A DNA stretch of 19,776 nt from an uncultured Paenibacillaceae bacterium (GTDB lineage: Bacteria; Bacillota; Bacilli; Aneurinibacillales; Aneurinibacillaceae). Every line of letters starts with the position of its first letter. Positions within the stretch are counted from its first letter, which is position 1. The notes under the pieces are model-generated. The model was not told where the DNA came from, made no database searches, and saw only the letters and a list, made by a program, of their open reading frames with translations. The stretch is taken from NCBI GenBank assembly GCA_946478845.1, contig CAMLDI010000045.1, positions 1-19,776 on the forward strand, written 5' to 3'. The translations under genes and the position numbers were made by a program. This document shows positions 1 through 6,452 of this stretch, piece by piece.

Positions 1-27
1 CGGCCATCTAAAAATCCTCCCCACGCA

Positions 28-69
28 GTAAACCATCGTTCACCATTATTGTAGTCAACGATCGTTTAC
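28..69. repeat. Imperfect inverted repeat near the left edge
   Basis: Two 13-base arms (28-40 and 57-69, GTAAACCATCGTT and AACGATCGTTTAC) are complementary except at one position and are separated by 16 bases. No gene is visible in 1-226. The repeat lies beyond the 3' end of the relaxase remnant, so it may belong to the same mobile element, as an operator, transfer-related site or element end. Its role is not known. Confidence 0.45.
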
Positions 70-168
70 TTGTCAATAGGTTTCACAAGAAAAGGCTTAG
101 CAAATTAAACGGAAATTTTGGTGTTCCACTAAACAGCAAGTAGGGCAACTGTGGCCCCAAACCCTGCC

Positions 169-193
169 ACTTCGGGCCAACTTGGCCCGAAGT
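169..193. repeat. Perfect 12-bp inverted repeat downstream of relaxase remnant
   Basis: The arms ACTTCGGGCCAA and TTGGCCCGAAGT are perfectly complementary around a single central C. The repeat is 33 bases past the stop of the relaxase remnant on the minus strand. It is GC-rich, unlike the surrounding DNA. No T-run follows on either strand, so a simple Rho-independent terminator is not well supported, but a strong RNA hairpin or a DNA operator is possible. Confidence 0.5.
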
Positions 194-226
194 CGTGGCG
201 CTTCGCTTCTTTGTTACGTCATGTCG

Positions 227-583
227 CTATCGCTCCTGTTCCTTGTTTTTCTGTACGTACGTTAGGCCGAATAGGCGGTCAATATTAGCCTTTGCGGTAA
301 TGACCTCCTGCATTTCTTTTCTTACCGTCCGGTACTCACCATAGGCGGCTTTTTTCTTTGTTGCAAGCTCCCGGCCCTCGACTTTAAGCATATCCATTTT
401 GGGGAGCTTCGCCCCGGACAATAAATGCCGAAATGTGTCTTGCGCCGCCCGATAGGTGGCAATCTCAGCCTCAGGCTCCGCAAGGTATTTCTTGCTGTAC
501 CTTGCGGCCTTATAGCCCTCAAACACGGGCCAGGTTTTAGCGTAATCAACCACCGCCGCCTTTAACTCCGTATTGACACGCAT
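227..583 (-). pseudogene. Relaxase/mobilization protein, C-terminal remnant
   Basis: The 118-residue reading frame resembles the C-terminal tail of relaxases from Firmicutes conjugative elements. It has a YAKTW..EGYKAARYSKKYLAEPEAEI stretch near residues 14-40, a charged lysine-rich middle, and an ending like EMQEVITAKANIDRLFGL. The N-terminal relaxase domain, with its catalytic tyrosine and histidine triad, is missing. A TAG stop lies two codons upstream of the first ATG (590-592), and the DNA beyond is intron-like rather than coding. No ribosome-binding site is evident. I infer a dead fragment of an integrated mobile element. The family resemblance is from memory of these tails and could be tested by a protein search. 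Confidence 0.7.
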
Positions 584-599
584 AGCCGCCTAGGTGGAT

Positions 600-825
600 T
601 TTATGTTATCGGAAAGAGTATTCCACATTCGGTGGTATCTTTTAACGAAGCTGCAGGATTCACTTAATGTTGCGGTCTGCTGATTTGCTTGCGCCCTTTC
701 GGGCTACGTTGTCACATGGCTTCAACCTTAGGATTTCTCCACCAGTTGCCTGTCTGCTACCAAGCGACTTGGCTCTTACTTGAGACGGACTCTCACCGAC
801 TAGCAATTAACGGCTTGCTGGGCAC
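600..825 (-). mobile_element. Probable group II intron, 5' (domain I) fragment
   Basis: Read on the minus strand the block starts GTGCCCAGC, close to the GUGYG start of bacterial group II introns. A GGTGAGAGTCCG-like segment follows that resembles the conserved GGTGAAAGTCC of domain I. It also contains a CCAAG-TCG-CTTGG hairpin and a GCCC-GAAA-GGGC hairpin with a GNRA tetraloop (around 691-702), correctly oriented only on this strand. There is no reverse-transcriptase frame and no recognisable domain V. The fragment runs directly into the relaxase remnant, and relaxase genes are known hosts of such introns. I infer an intron that was inserted in the relaxase gene and then deleted, leaving its 5' end. 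The 3' limit is approximate. Confidence 0.5.
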
Positions 826-827
826 GC

Positions 828-871
828 AAAAAATTAAAAGAAGTCATTTTGATAAAATCAAAATGGCTTCT
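828..871 (-). terminator. Rho-independent terminator of the serine-hydrolase pseudogene
   Basis: A 15-bp stem (839-853 with 857-871, one G-T pair, loop AAA) is followed on the minus strand by a T-rich run (TTTTAATTTTTT). It lies about 65 bases past the stop of the beta-lactamase-like pseudogene and separates it from the intron fragment. Confidence 0.75.
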
Positions 872-934
872 TTGTTTATCACTCAATATTCTCTTTTTAT
901 AAAAAAGCATCTCTTGCTCATTTGGTGTACTAGA

Positions 935-1646
935 TTAAGCTTTCGAGAACTTAAGCCCTTTATAATGCATGGAGATAATCTCATTATCTGTATTTCTATC
1001 AAAGTGCACATAATCCATAGTCCCTTCCAACAGAAATATATCTTTTTGAATGGGATTTAACACTATTGGAGCATCGAGCACTTTTGCTTCCATAGCAATC
1101 ATTGTTGTAACACCATTGTGTCCCAGGTTTACCCAACAATTGAATATCGAGTTGCGCAATATAATCCAAATATTCTTCATACGATTGAACAGGTTTATAC
1201 TCACTCTTTTCCCCTCGAATAAGTGGATCATTCTTGAAATCATCATCTGTTAAACTATCGTACAATGCGATTGGAAATGATTTTAGGTCAGGAATACCAC
1301 TCGTATGTGTCATAAAATGATGAATGGTCATTTGATCGGCATATTTCCCGTTTTTAAGATGAAAATCAGGTAAATATTTTTTAATGGGTTCATGCAAGGA
1401 GAGCTTACCCTTCTCCTGTAATTGCATTAAGGCAACGCATGTAAAAGATTTCGTAATCGACCCAATGGCAAATACAGTATCACTCGTAACTTTCAACTGA
1501 TTTTCTACATCACGGTAACCAAAACCCTTTTCATAAAAGAACCTTCCATCTTTTGCTAACCCGATGGCAACACCGGGAAGATGAGACTCTTCGATCACTT
1601 TTTCTACATAGGTTTCAAAAGTAGCGATCCAGCCATTATTTTGCAT
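935..1646 (-). pseudogene. Class C beta-lactamase-like serine hydrolase, internally deleted
   Basis: The N-terminal part (from ATG at 1646, preceded by a GAAGGAAGTG ribosome site) is a serine hydrolase of the beta-lactamase/penicillin-binding superfamily. It has the SITK catalytic motif, an MTHTSGIPDL segment and a YNN motif (in QWCYNND) near residue 182. At about 1088-1096 the frame shifts by one. The other frame then gives a plausible protein C-terminus (from about AKVLDAPIV to KGLKFSKA, stop at 935). A normal member would have a few hundred residues more between these parts, so an internal deletion plus frameshift is the simplest reading. A 6-bp hairpin (1663-1681) sits just upstream of the ribosome site. 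The original substrate is unknown. Confidence 0.8.
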
Positions 1647-1681
1647 TTTTTCACTTCCTTCTCCTCGACAAAACTTCGAGG

Positions 1682-2086
1682 ATGCCACTTTTATAAGTAG
1701 CGTTTTTATTTGCTAAAAAGGTTGCTTTTAACAAATAAGATATCTTTATTTAGGAAATTTTTAACACAATCTATAAAGAAAATAATCATTAGCACGGGGT
1801 TTCATTCTTATAAATTATTCTCTTTTCGTTTTCAACCATCATTATCATTAATTATTAGTTATAAAACATGCTGTTTTCACAATAGATTAGCAACATATGG
1901 AAATTTATCAATATTAGGTTATATCGCTAATAGTTTTCCTATATAACTAAACCTTCCATACACTATCCTTTTCTTGTCAGTACTACTTATAACGTACTAA
2001 CGTTATATCTCGTACCTAAATTTAGAAAAAAATCAATTTCTTATCTTTAGATTAATTTCAATTTAAACAAAGAAAGGAGGACAAAA
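1682..2086. other. AT-rich intergenic region with inverted repeats
   Basis: No convincing gene is present. A 78-codon frame at 1710-1946 lacks a ribosome site and protein-like composition. The part nearest the plus-strand gene at 2087 holds a perfect inverted repeat, TATAACG and CGTTATA (1988-2007). It also holds a 10-base palindrome, CTAAATTTAG (2016-2025), and a CATACACT element at 1957-1964. The last matches the sigma-E -10 consensus (CATACANT), but no good -35 partner is seen. A promoter for the 2087-2687 gene pair must lie here or near 2040-2070, but I cannot place it firmly. Confidence 0.35.
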
Positions 2087-2380
2087 ATGGCTAATGTCAT
2101 CTTTTTACCCCCAGTACCTGTTGCAGGAAGAAGATGGGTTCCGGGAACTGATGAAGATTGGATATTAGGACCTATGGATGCATACCGACACTCAACCATT
2201 ACTGCAACTGCCATCCCAGACGATCCTATTCTTGTAGGTAGACATAGCGTAATAGTTGTTCAGGAACTTAGGGTAGAACAACGAACCCCTGGAGAAGTCT
2301 TAATTGGAGTGAGAATGCGCAATTTTGGAGATGTAATCTTAAGAAGTTTTTTTATTTATGTAAGCACAGTTGGACGATAA
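2087..2380 (+). CDS. Hypothetical protein (97 aa), first of a two-gene unit
   Basis: I do not recognise this family. The start is firm: GAAAGGAGGACAAAA precedes the ATG. The protein has no signal peptide, no clear membrane helix and no cysteine. The N-terminal third is rich in proline, tryptophan and aspartate (VPGTDEDW). The last 50 residues alternate hydrophobic and charged residues (HSVIVVQELRVEQ, GEVLIGVRMRNFGDVILRSFFIYVS), which suggests beta strands, perhaps a small beta-sandwich. It ends 22 bases before the next gene, which is in the same orientation, and both share the terminator at 2736. The flanking palindromes could serve its control. Function unknown. Confidence 0.75.
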   Translation: MANVIFLPPVPVAGRRWVPGTDEDWILGPMDAYRHSTITATAIPDDPILVGRHSVIVVQELRVEQRTPGEVLIGVRMRNFGDVILRSFFIYVSTVGR

Positions 2381-2402
2381 TAAGAATTGGGAGGCGATCG
2401 AA

Positions 2403-2687
2403 ATGCGTTTAGTCGTAATTCACGACTCGGAAGGAATGATTATTACACTGGCAGCCCCTCCAAACGGGCTTCCGATCAGTAAAGTATTAAAACCGGGAGA
2501 ACATTTAACCCAATTAGATGTACCTGATATAACGCCTGAACCCAGTCATGAAGTGATCATGAAACATTTGTTGAATATCATAGACAACTACAAACTTGAC
2601 ACCTCATCAAGTATTCCAAAACTCATTAAATTAGATGAGAATCAATTACAGAAAATGGTACCTGAATCAATCACATTTAAAGCTTAA
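2403..2687 (+). CDS. Hypothetical protein (94 aa), second of a two-gene unit
   Basis: I chose the ATG at 2403 because GGGAGG lies 9 bases upstream; the earlier in-frame ATG at 2370 lies inside the preceding gene and has no ribosome site. The protein starts MRLVVIHDSEGMIITL, followed by a proline-rich stretch (PPNGLPISKVLKPGEH). The C-terminal half is mainly helical and charged (EVIMKHLLNIIDNYKLD, IKLDENQLQKM). It has no signal peptide, membrane helix or cysteine. I do not recognise the family. Co-direction, the 22-base gap and a shared terminator suggest it acts with the 97-residue protein upstream. Confidence 0.75.
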   Translation: MRLVVIHDSEGMIITLAAPPNGLPISKVLKPGEHLTQLDVPDITPEPSHEVIMKHLLNIIDNYKLDTSSSIPKLIKLDENQLQKMVPESITFKA

Positions 2688-2735
2688 TGATGTGTTGGTT
2701 CAGATGACCGGATCGTTTGAAGTGTTACAATCGAT

Positions 2736-2772
2736 AGGTTGGGTATCTTAGGATATCCAACCTTCTTTTATT
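2736..2772 (+). terminator. Rho-independent terminator of the two-gene hypothetical unit
   Basis: A 12-bp stem (AGGTTGGGTATC, 2736-2747, with 2752-2763, one G-T pair, loop TTAG) is followed by TCTTTTATT. It lies 49 bases past the second hypothetical gene. Confidence 0.85.
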
Positions 2773-2779
2773 AAAAAGT

Positions 2780-2884
2780 CTATTTTGGGAGAGGATTTTC
2801 TCCAAGGTAATTTTTATCAACATCCATATTTGTAATAAATGTAGCTCCCCAACTTTTCAAGGAATCAATTAAAAGAACCCGTAA
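2780..2884 (-). pseudogene. Possible vestigial coding fragment (34 codons)
   Basis: On the minus strand a 34-codon open stretch ends at a TAG (2780-2782). It reads like real protein (IDSLKSWGATFITNMD, then DKNYLGENPLPK), but a stop closes it just upstream and there is no start with a ribosome site. It overlaps the psiE terminator. It may be the tail of a lost gene; it may also be chance. Confidence 0.25.
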
Positions 2885-2904
2885 TCACTTTATAAGTGTT
2901 ACGG
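2866..2904 (-). terminator. Terminator downstream of psiE-family gene
   Basis: On the minus strand CCGTAACACTT pairs with AAGTGATTACGG (2894-2904 with 2879-2890, one bulged base, 3-base loop), then GTTCTTTTAATT follows. It starts 18 bases past the psiE stop. Confidence 0.65.
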
Positions 2905-2921
2905 ATCTTGGTTTATTATTT

Positions 2922-3383
2922 CTATAATCTTTCACGGGGAGTTTTATTGATAATATAGTAGCCAATTATCAAAATTAGTATCACAAGAGAATAAAGCAAT
3001 GTACTATAGGGATCATTGTGTTCAACAATAATTAAGCGAACCATTGCAGTAATCCCAATATACAAGAAATACCGCAAAGGGAAATGATACTGATCGCGAA
3101 AATACTTTACAATCATCGAGATGAACTCAAAGTATAGGAAAAACACAAGAATTTGCTGCAAAAAAGCATGAAAATCCATTTGATCAGATAAGATATTCAA
3201 TTTCAGAAAGAAATACAATTCTTTGCTAAGTAAAATAGACAAAACGAGGCCTAGAATGATTAATGCGATATTCAAAATCGTTTGCAGTACTTTTGATATG
3301 GTTACGGGATTGAAGATCAATACTTTTTTGGGTAGTTTTTTTGGGTCTAGTTTTTTTTCAGACTGCACATTAATTTCCGGCAT
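2922..3383 (-). CDS. psiE: PsiE-family (phosphate-starvation-inducible) membrane protein
   Basis: The 153-residue protein has a short charged cytoplasmic N-terminus and then about four hydrophobic segments: residues 35-60, 70-90, 100-118 and 125-146. The FLYFEFISMIVKYF and HFPLRYFLYIGITAMVRLII segments are characteristic of the PsiE family. These are inner-membrane proteins named for phosphate-starvation induction in E. coli; their biochemical role is unknown. The ATG is preceded by AAGGAG. The gene follows nifV on the same strand, but the nifV terminator and a separate promoter at 3415-3442 make it an independent unit rather than part of the nif operon. Confidence 0.85.
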   Translation of the reverse strand: MPEINVQSEKKLDPKKLPKKVLIFNPVTISKVLQTILNIALIILGLVLSILLSKELYFFLKLNILSDQMDFHAFLQQILVFFLYFEFISMIVKYFRDQYHFPLRYFLYIGITAMVRLIIVEHNDPYSTLLYSLVILILIIGYYIINKTPRERL

Positions 3384-3414
3384 GTTTGCTCCTTCGTTTT
3401 AATAGATTTATTAA

Positions 3415-3442
3415 ATTATAATAGTACTTTCATCTTTGATAA
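3415..3442 (-). promoter_or_regulatory. Predicted sigma-A promoter of the psiE-family gene
   Basis: On the minus strand, -35 TTATCA (3437-3442) and -10 TATAAT (3415-3420) are separated by 16 bases. The -10 is perfect and the -35 matches 4 of 6. The -35 lies in a 14-base inverted repeat, TTGAT-N4-ATCAA (3436-3449), a plausible operator position. Confidence 0.55.
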
Positions 3443-3504
3443 TAATCAATTAATTTGTATAATTTTTATATTTTTGATTAGGGTTTGGTTAACGTTTTTC
3501 AGCA

Positions 3505-3536
3505 AAATAAAAAAGCCGGGAATCATCCTCGGCTTT
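3505..3536 (-). terminator. Terminator of the nif operon
   Basis: On the minus strand AAAGCCG and CGGCTTT (3530-3536 with 3512-3518) form a stem extended by inner G-C pairs with one bulge, followed by TTTTTTATTTT. The hairpin includes the nifV stop codon, so nifV is the last gene of the operon. Confidence 0.85.
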
Positions 3537-4653
3537 GGAGCAGTTTTTGTGCAATTTCTTTTACTTCCGGTATATGTAACGCCCGTTTCTGACGTAAAGC
3601 TCGAGAGCGAACTCTTTTCATTAATTCGTCTCGTTTGTTAGGGTCTATTTCTATTCCCTCTTGCTGCAACAAATAGACAATGGTACTAAATCCTGAATGC
3701 CTTCCAGGAACAAACTGATGTTTTCTCCCAATTTCACCAGGATCAAAGGATTGATAGGTTTTCGGATTTTTCAGCAATCCATCCACGTGAATTCCCGATT
3801 CATGAGAAAAAACCATGGACCCGACAATGGGCTTTGCTTCAGATAATTTTCTCCCGGAAGCATTGCTAACAAAGGATGCTAGGGGTTGCAGATACCTTAC
3901 ATCAATACCATCCTCTCCCTGATATAAATGTCTCCAGGCCATAACCACTTCTTCTAAAGCTGCATTTCCTGCCCGTTCTCCAAGGCCCATTACTGTAGTA
4001 CTGGCCCATTGCACCCCTGCAGACATGGCCGCTAAGGTATTGGCCGTGGCCAAACCAAAATCATTATGGCAGTGGATTTCCAATTCAACATCCTTAGGAA
4101 GGGATTGAACGATTTTCTCCATTCGATGACTGGTTGTTACAGGATTCAAAACGGAAACCGTATCCGCATAACGAAACCGCTGAACCCCATCTCCTACCAA
4201 TTTCTGCATTAGATAAATAAGAAAATCTTGCTCAGCTCGGGAAGCATCTTCTAACCCAACGCTGATGATCATGCCTTTTTGTTGCCCATATGCAACCGCT
4301 CTGCGAATTCGCTCTTCAACCTGGCGGGGGTTCATTCCTAACTTTGCTTTCATTTGAACGGGAGAGGTGGGAATGGAGACATGAGCTCTTTTAATACCTG
4401 TTTTATACGCTTTATTCAGGTCCTCCTGGACAGCACGGTTCCAGGTAGACAGGATGATTGGATAATTTAATTGGGCCAGTTTTTGTAAATCCTTTACTTC
4501 ATCCTCACCCATGGCTGGAATACCTACTTCCGCCTGATCAATTCCTGTCTTTGCCATCATTTCCAGTATTTTTTGCCGTTCAGAAAAAGTAAAAACTACT
4601 CCAACCGCTTGCTCGCCGTCTCTTAATGTCGTATCACATATTTTGGCTTTCAA
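3523..4653 (-). CDS. nifV: Homocitrate synthase NifV
   Basis: NifV condenses acetyl-CoA with 2-oxoglutarate to homocitrate, the organic ligand of FeMo-cofactor. The 376-residue protein has the family features in order: the N-terminal DTTLRDGEQ metal and substrate motif (residues 7-15), HCHNDFGLATAN with metal-binding histidines, GLGERAGNAALEE, and SHESGIHVDGLLK. I chose a TTG start at 4653, with AGGAGG 10 bases upstream and only 20 bases after the preceding stop; the upstream ATG at 4713 would overlap the HesB/IscA gene and adds a non-family extension. It is last in the nif operon. The related LeuA and Aks enzymes share these motifs, but the context makes NifV the clear choice. Confidence 0.95.
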   Translation of the reverse strand: MKAKICDTTLRDGEQAVGVVFTFSERQKILEMMAKTGIDQAEVGIPAMGEDEVKDLQKLAQLNYPIILSTWNRAVQEDLNKAYKTGIKRAHVSIPTSPVQMKAKLGMNPRQVEERIRRAVAYGQQKGMIISVGLEDASRAEQDFLIYLMQKLVGDGVQRFRYADTVSVLNPVTTSHRMEKIVQSLPKDVELEIHCHNDFGLATANTLAAMSAGVQWASTTVMGLGERAGNAALEEVVMAWRHLYQGEDGIDVRYLQPLASFVSNASGRKLSEAKPIVGSMVFSHESGIHVDGLLKNPKTYQSFDPGEIGRKHQFVPGRHSGFSTIVYLLQQEGIEIDPNKRDELMKRVRSRALRQKRALHIPEVKEIAQKLLQSRG

Positions 4654-4673
4654 ACCTTCCCCACCTCCTATCG

Positions 4674-5000
4674 TTAGTGACAGGTTCCCCCTGAATCGGA
4701 ACAGGTGGAACAAGCCGATTTCATGTTGCGGATGACAAAACCTTCTTGATCTCCTTTGTAAAAATAATCAACCACAGCATTTTGTAGGACATCATAAGTA
4801 AAGGCATCCATATAAACGATTAAGCGATTTTTTACCATGATGCGATCTCCTGGCTGCATAACTTCTTCCCAATCCATTTCATACTTTAATGTGCATCCTT
4901 CATTAATTAAACGAATGCGAAGGCCAGAGGTCTCTCCAAACCCCTGTTCATCGATTATTTCTATGGCCCGTACTTTTGCTTCCTCCGTAAATTCAATCAT
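4674..5000 (-). CDS. HesB/IscA-family Fe-S assembly protein of the nif operon
   Basis: This 108-residue A-type carrier homologue would take part in Fe-S cluster delivery to nitrogenase proteins. The HesB-like fold is recognisable (FTEEAKVRAIEIIDEQG, LRIRL..EGCTLKYEMDW). Cysteines sit at residues 36, 97, 100 and 107. The usual C-terminal CGCG pattern is replaced by CSTC-x6-C, so the metal site may differ from classical IscA. I chose the ATG at 5000, which overlaps the nifZ stop in an ATGA arrangement and has AGAGAGGG upstream. It lies between nifZ and nifV, at the place where Paenibacillus operons carry hesA. Function is inferred from family and position. Confidence 0.85.
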   Translation of the reverse strand: MIEFTEEAKVRAIEIIDEQGFGETSGLRIRLINEGCTLKYEMDWEEVMQPGDRIMVKNRLIVYMDAFTYDVLQNAVVDYFYKGDQEGFVIRNMKSACSTCSDSGGTCH

Positions 5001-5254
5001 GCTAGTTCCCTCTCTTTCTTGACGGATTCCAGTTCCTTTTCCAGACAACCGACAATCAGCCCGGATTCGAAATAAACGGAATACACAAGAATATCCTGAA
5101 GAAAATACCCGTGATCGACCACCACACCTTTTTCGCCCTGCCTAATTATGATTTCCCCTCTAGGTTTATTGGGAAACGTACCATCGTTTCGAATGTCTTT
5201 CGTAGCCATAACCTCATCTTCCAGGTTAAACCGATACATTTCATTCCCCCACAT
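4997..5254 (-). CDS. nifZ: Nitrogenase maturation protein NifZ
   Basis: NifZ helps maturation of the MoFe protein, in particular formation of the second P-cluster pair in Azotobacter. The 85-residue protein has the family core IRNDGTFP, GEKGVVVDHGYFLQD and YSVYFESGLIVGCLEKELE. It is near the shorter end of the family, with no long C-terminal tail. The ATG at 5254 follows the nifW stop by one base (TGA-C-ATG) with GGGGG 7 bases upstream; an ATG five codons in (5239), also with a G-rich site, is an alternative. Tight spacing implies translational coupling to nifW. Confidence 0.9.
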   Translation of the reverse strand: MWGNEMYRFNLEDEVMATKDIRNDGTFPNKPRGEIIIRQGEKGVVVDHGYFLQDILVYSVYFESGLIVGCLEKELESVKKERELA

Positions 5255-5255
5255 G

Positions 5256-5567
5256 TCATTTCCCCCTTTTTATTTTTGATAATGGAATAAAGGCCTCTGT
5301 ATTCTGATGAAATACAGGAAATACCTTCTCCTGAATTGGGGTCGAATGCACAAAGACTTCGTATGCGCGAATCAATTGGAGTCTTTGTTTTTCCCAGGTA
5401 GCTGGATCACGAGGATCCCCCCATAATAAATCTTCCTGAACAAGAAATTGATTAAACTTTTTCAGGATATGAAGTCTTGCAACAGCCACAACTTTTTTAT
5501 CATAGGGCACCTGGTAAAAATGAAAGAAATCTTCTGTATCATGTAGGTCCGCAAGAAGTTGATCCAT
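5256..5567 (-). CDS. nifW: Nitrogenase-stabilizing/protective protein NifW
   Basis: NifW is associated with MoFe-protein maturation and protection from oxygen. The 103-residue sequence has the family pattern: an N-terminal LHDTEDFFHFYQVPYDKKVV, then ARLHILKKFNQFL, and a C-terminal LIRAYEVFVHSTPIQEKVFPVF. No cysteine is present. AAAGGGGA precedes the ATG, 33 bases after the DUF269 gene. nifW and nifZ are well known from Proteobacteria and Frankia and are not part of the compact Paenibacillus nif operon, so the pair is a useful marker of this cluster type. Confidence 0.9.
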   Translation of the reverse strand: MDQLLADLHDTEDFFHFYQVPYDKKVVAVARLHILKKFNQFLVQEDLLWGDPRDPATWEKQRLQLIRAYEVFVHSTPIQEKVFPVFHQNTEAFIPLSKIKRGK

Positions 5568-5600
5568 GGTATAATTCCCCTTTCACCTTTTTACAACGAT

Positions 5601-6050
5601 TTAAAGATTCACAACTTCCGGATATTTCTCGATCCAGGAACAACCATCTGCTACGTATTTTTCTCCTTCTTTAATGGTTTTTTCCATTTTCGTATATCCG
5701 AATTGCATGGTTCCACGCAGACCTTTGCTTAATAAAACTAATCTACCTGAATAAAGTACCGCTCTACCAAATCCTTCATCATTAATTTCCATAATGCTGC
5801 TCACCATTTTCCCTGTTTTCTCTTCAATGGTAAGTGCTACTGCCTGGAAGAAAAGAGTGATTTGTGCTTTGTATTTTTCATCAAGATGGCCGCAAGATAT
5901 CATTTGTTGCTTTTCCTCATTTGTTAAGAGAAAATTGTGAGCCATTTTTTGTTCGGGAGTAAAATTCCGATAAACTCCTAAACTATCATAAGAATCAATG
6001 ACAAGAATCAAGTTTTTAGCAAATGAAGATGTAGCAATATCTACTTCCAC
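5601..6050 (-). CDS. NifX-associated nitrogen fixation protein (DUF269)
   Basis: The 149-residue protein matches the DUF269 family that usually follows nifX. The diagnostic part is the C-terminal half: NDEGFGRAVLYSGRLVLLSKGLRG, a following GYTKMEKTIKEGEKYV, and the end WIEKYPEVVNL. It starts with GTG at 6050, two bases after the nifX stop, with its ribosome site (GAAGAGGTG) inside the last codons of nifX, so translation is probably coupled. The exact role is unknown. Genetic context in many diazotrophs links it to FeMo-co traffic together with NifX. Confidence 0.9.
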   Translation of the reverse strand: MEVDIATSSFAKNLILVIDSYDSLGVYRNFTPEQKMAHNFLLTNEEKQQMISCGHLDEKYKAQITLFFQAVALTIEEKTGKMVSSIMEINDEGFGRAVLYSGRLVLLSKGLRGTMQFGYTKMEKTIKEGEKYVADGCSWIEKYPEVVNL

Positions 6051-6052
6051 TC

Positions 6053-6439
6053 TTAAATCACCTCTTCCTGACTTTTTTCTTGATTCATAATTTTCGCTAA
6101 CCAGAGTGGCGGTTTGTTTTGTAACATAAGAAGGAGACGATCTAATTGTTGGACAATTTCTGTTCCTGACTCCACTTTTATGGGCATGATTTTCTTTTTT
6201 GTCACCTTAGCTGCTGCTGTTGGCCCGATTTGCGTAATAAAAACAAGGGAACAATCAGACATAGCATCTACCCGTTTATCGATTCTGCCGTACTCATCAT
6301 CGCTATCTTCATTTGAAATATAACGAGTGGTATACCAGGAGTATTTTTCCGGGGTAATATCATAAATGATAAACAATTCACATTTCCCAAAATGGGAATT
6401 GATTACTTTTTCATCATCGGTTGCAAAAGCTACTTTCAT
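6053..6439 (-). CDS. nifX: FeMo-cofactor carrier protein NifX
   Basis: NifX binds the NifB product and related precursors and passes them to NifE/N. The 128-residue protein has the NifX/NafY-type core: MKVAFATDDEKVINSHFGKCELFIIYDI at the N-terminus, then CSLVFITQIGPTAAAKVTKKKI. It aligns in character with the C-terminal domain of the NifB protein in the same operon. I chose the ATG at 6439 because AGGAGG lies just upstream, 13 bases after the nifN stop; the upstream in-frame ATG would overlap nifN. The next gene follows after two bases. Confidence 0.92.
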   Translation of the reverse strand: MKVAFATDDEKVINSHFGKCELFIIYDITPEKYSWYTTRYISNEDSDDEYGRIDKRVDAMSDCSLVFITQIGPTAAAKVTKKKIMPIKVESGTEIVQQLDRLLLMLQNKPPLWLAKIMNQEKSQEEVI

Positions 6440-6452
6440 AAGCTCAATCCTC

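Noticed and set aside
689..1060. 123-codon plus-strand frame
   Set aside because: It crosses the intron-like block, a terminator hairpin and the antisense of the serine-hydrolase pseudogene; no ribosome site.
1710..1946. 78-codon plus-strand frame in AT-rich DNA
   Set aside because: No ribosome site, a composition dominated by Phe, Ser, Leu and Ile as expected from AT-rich non-coding DNA, and no recognisable motif.
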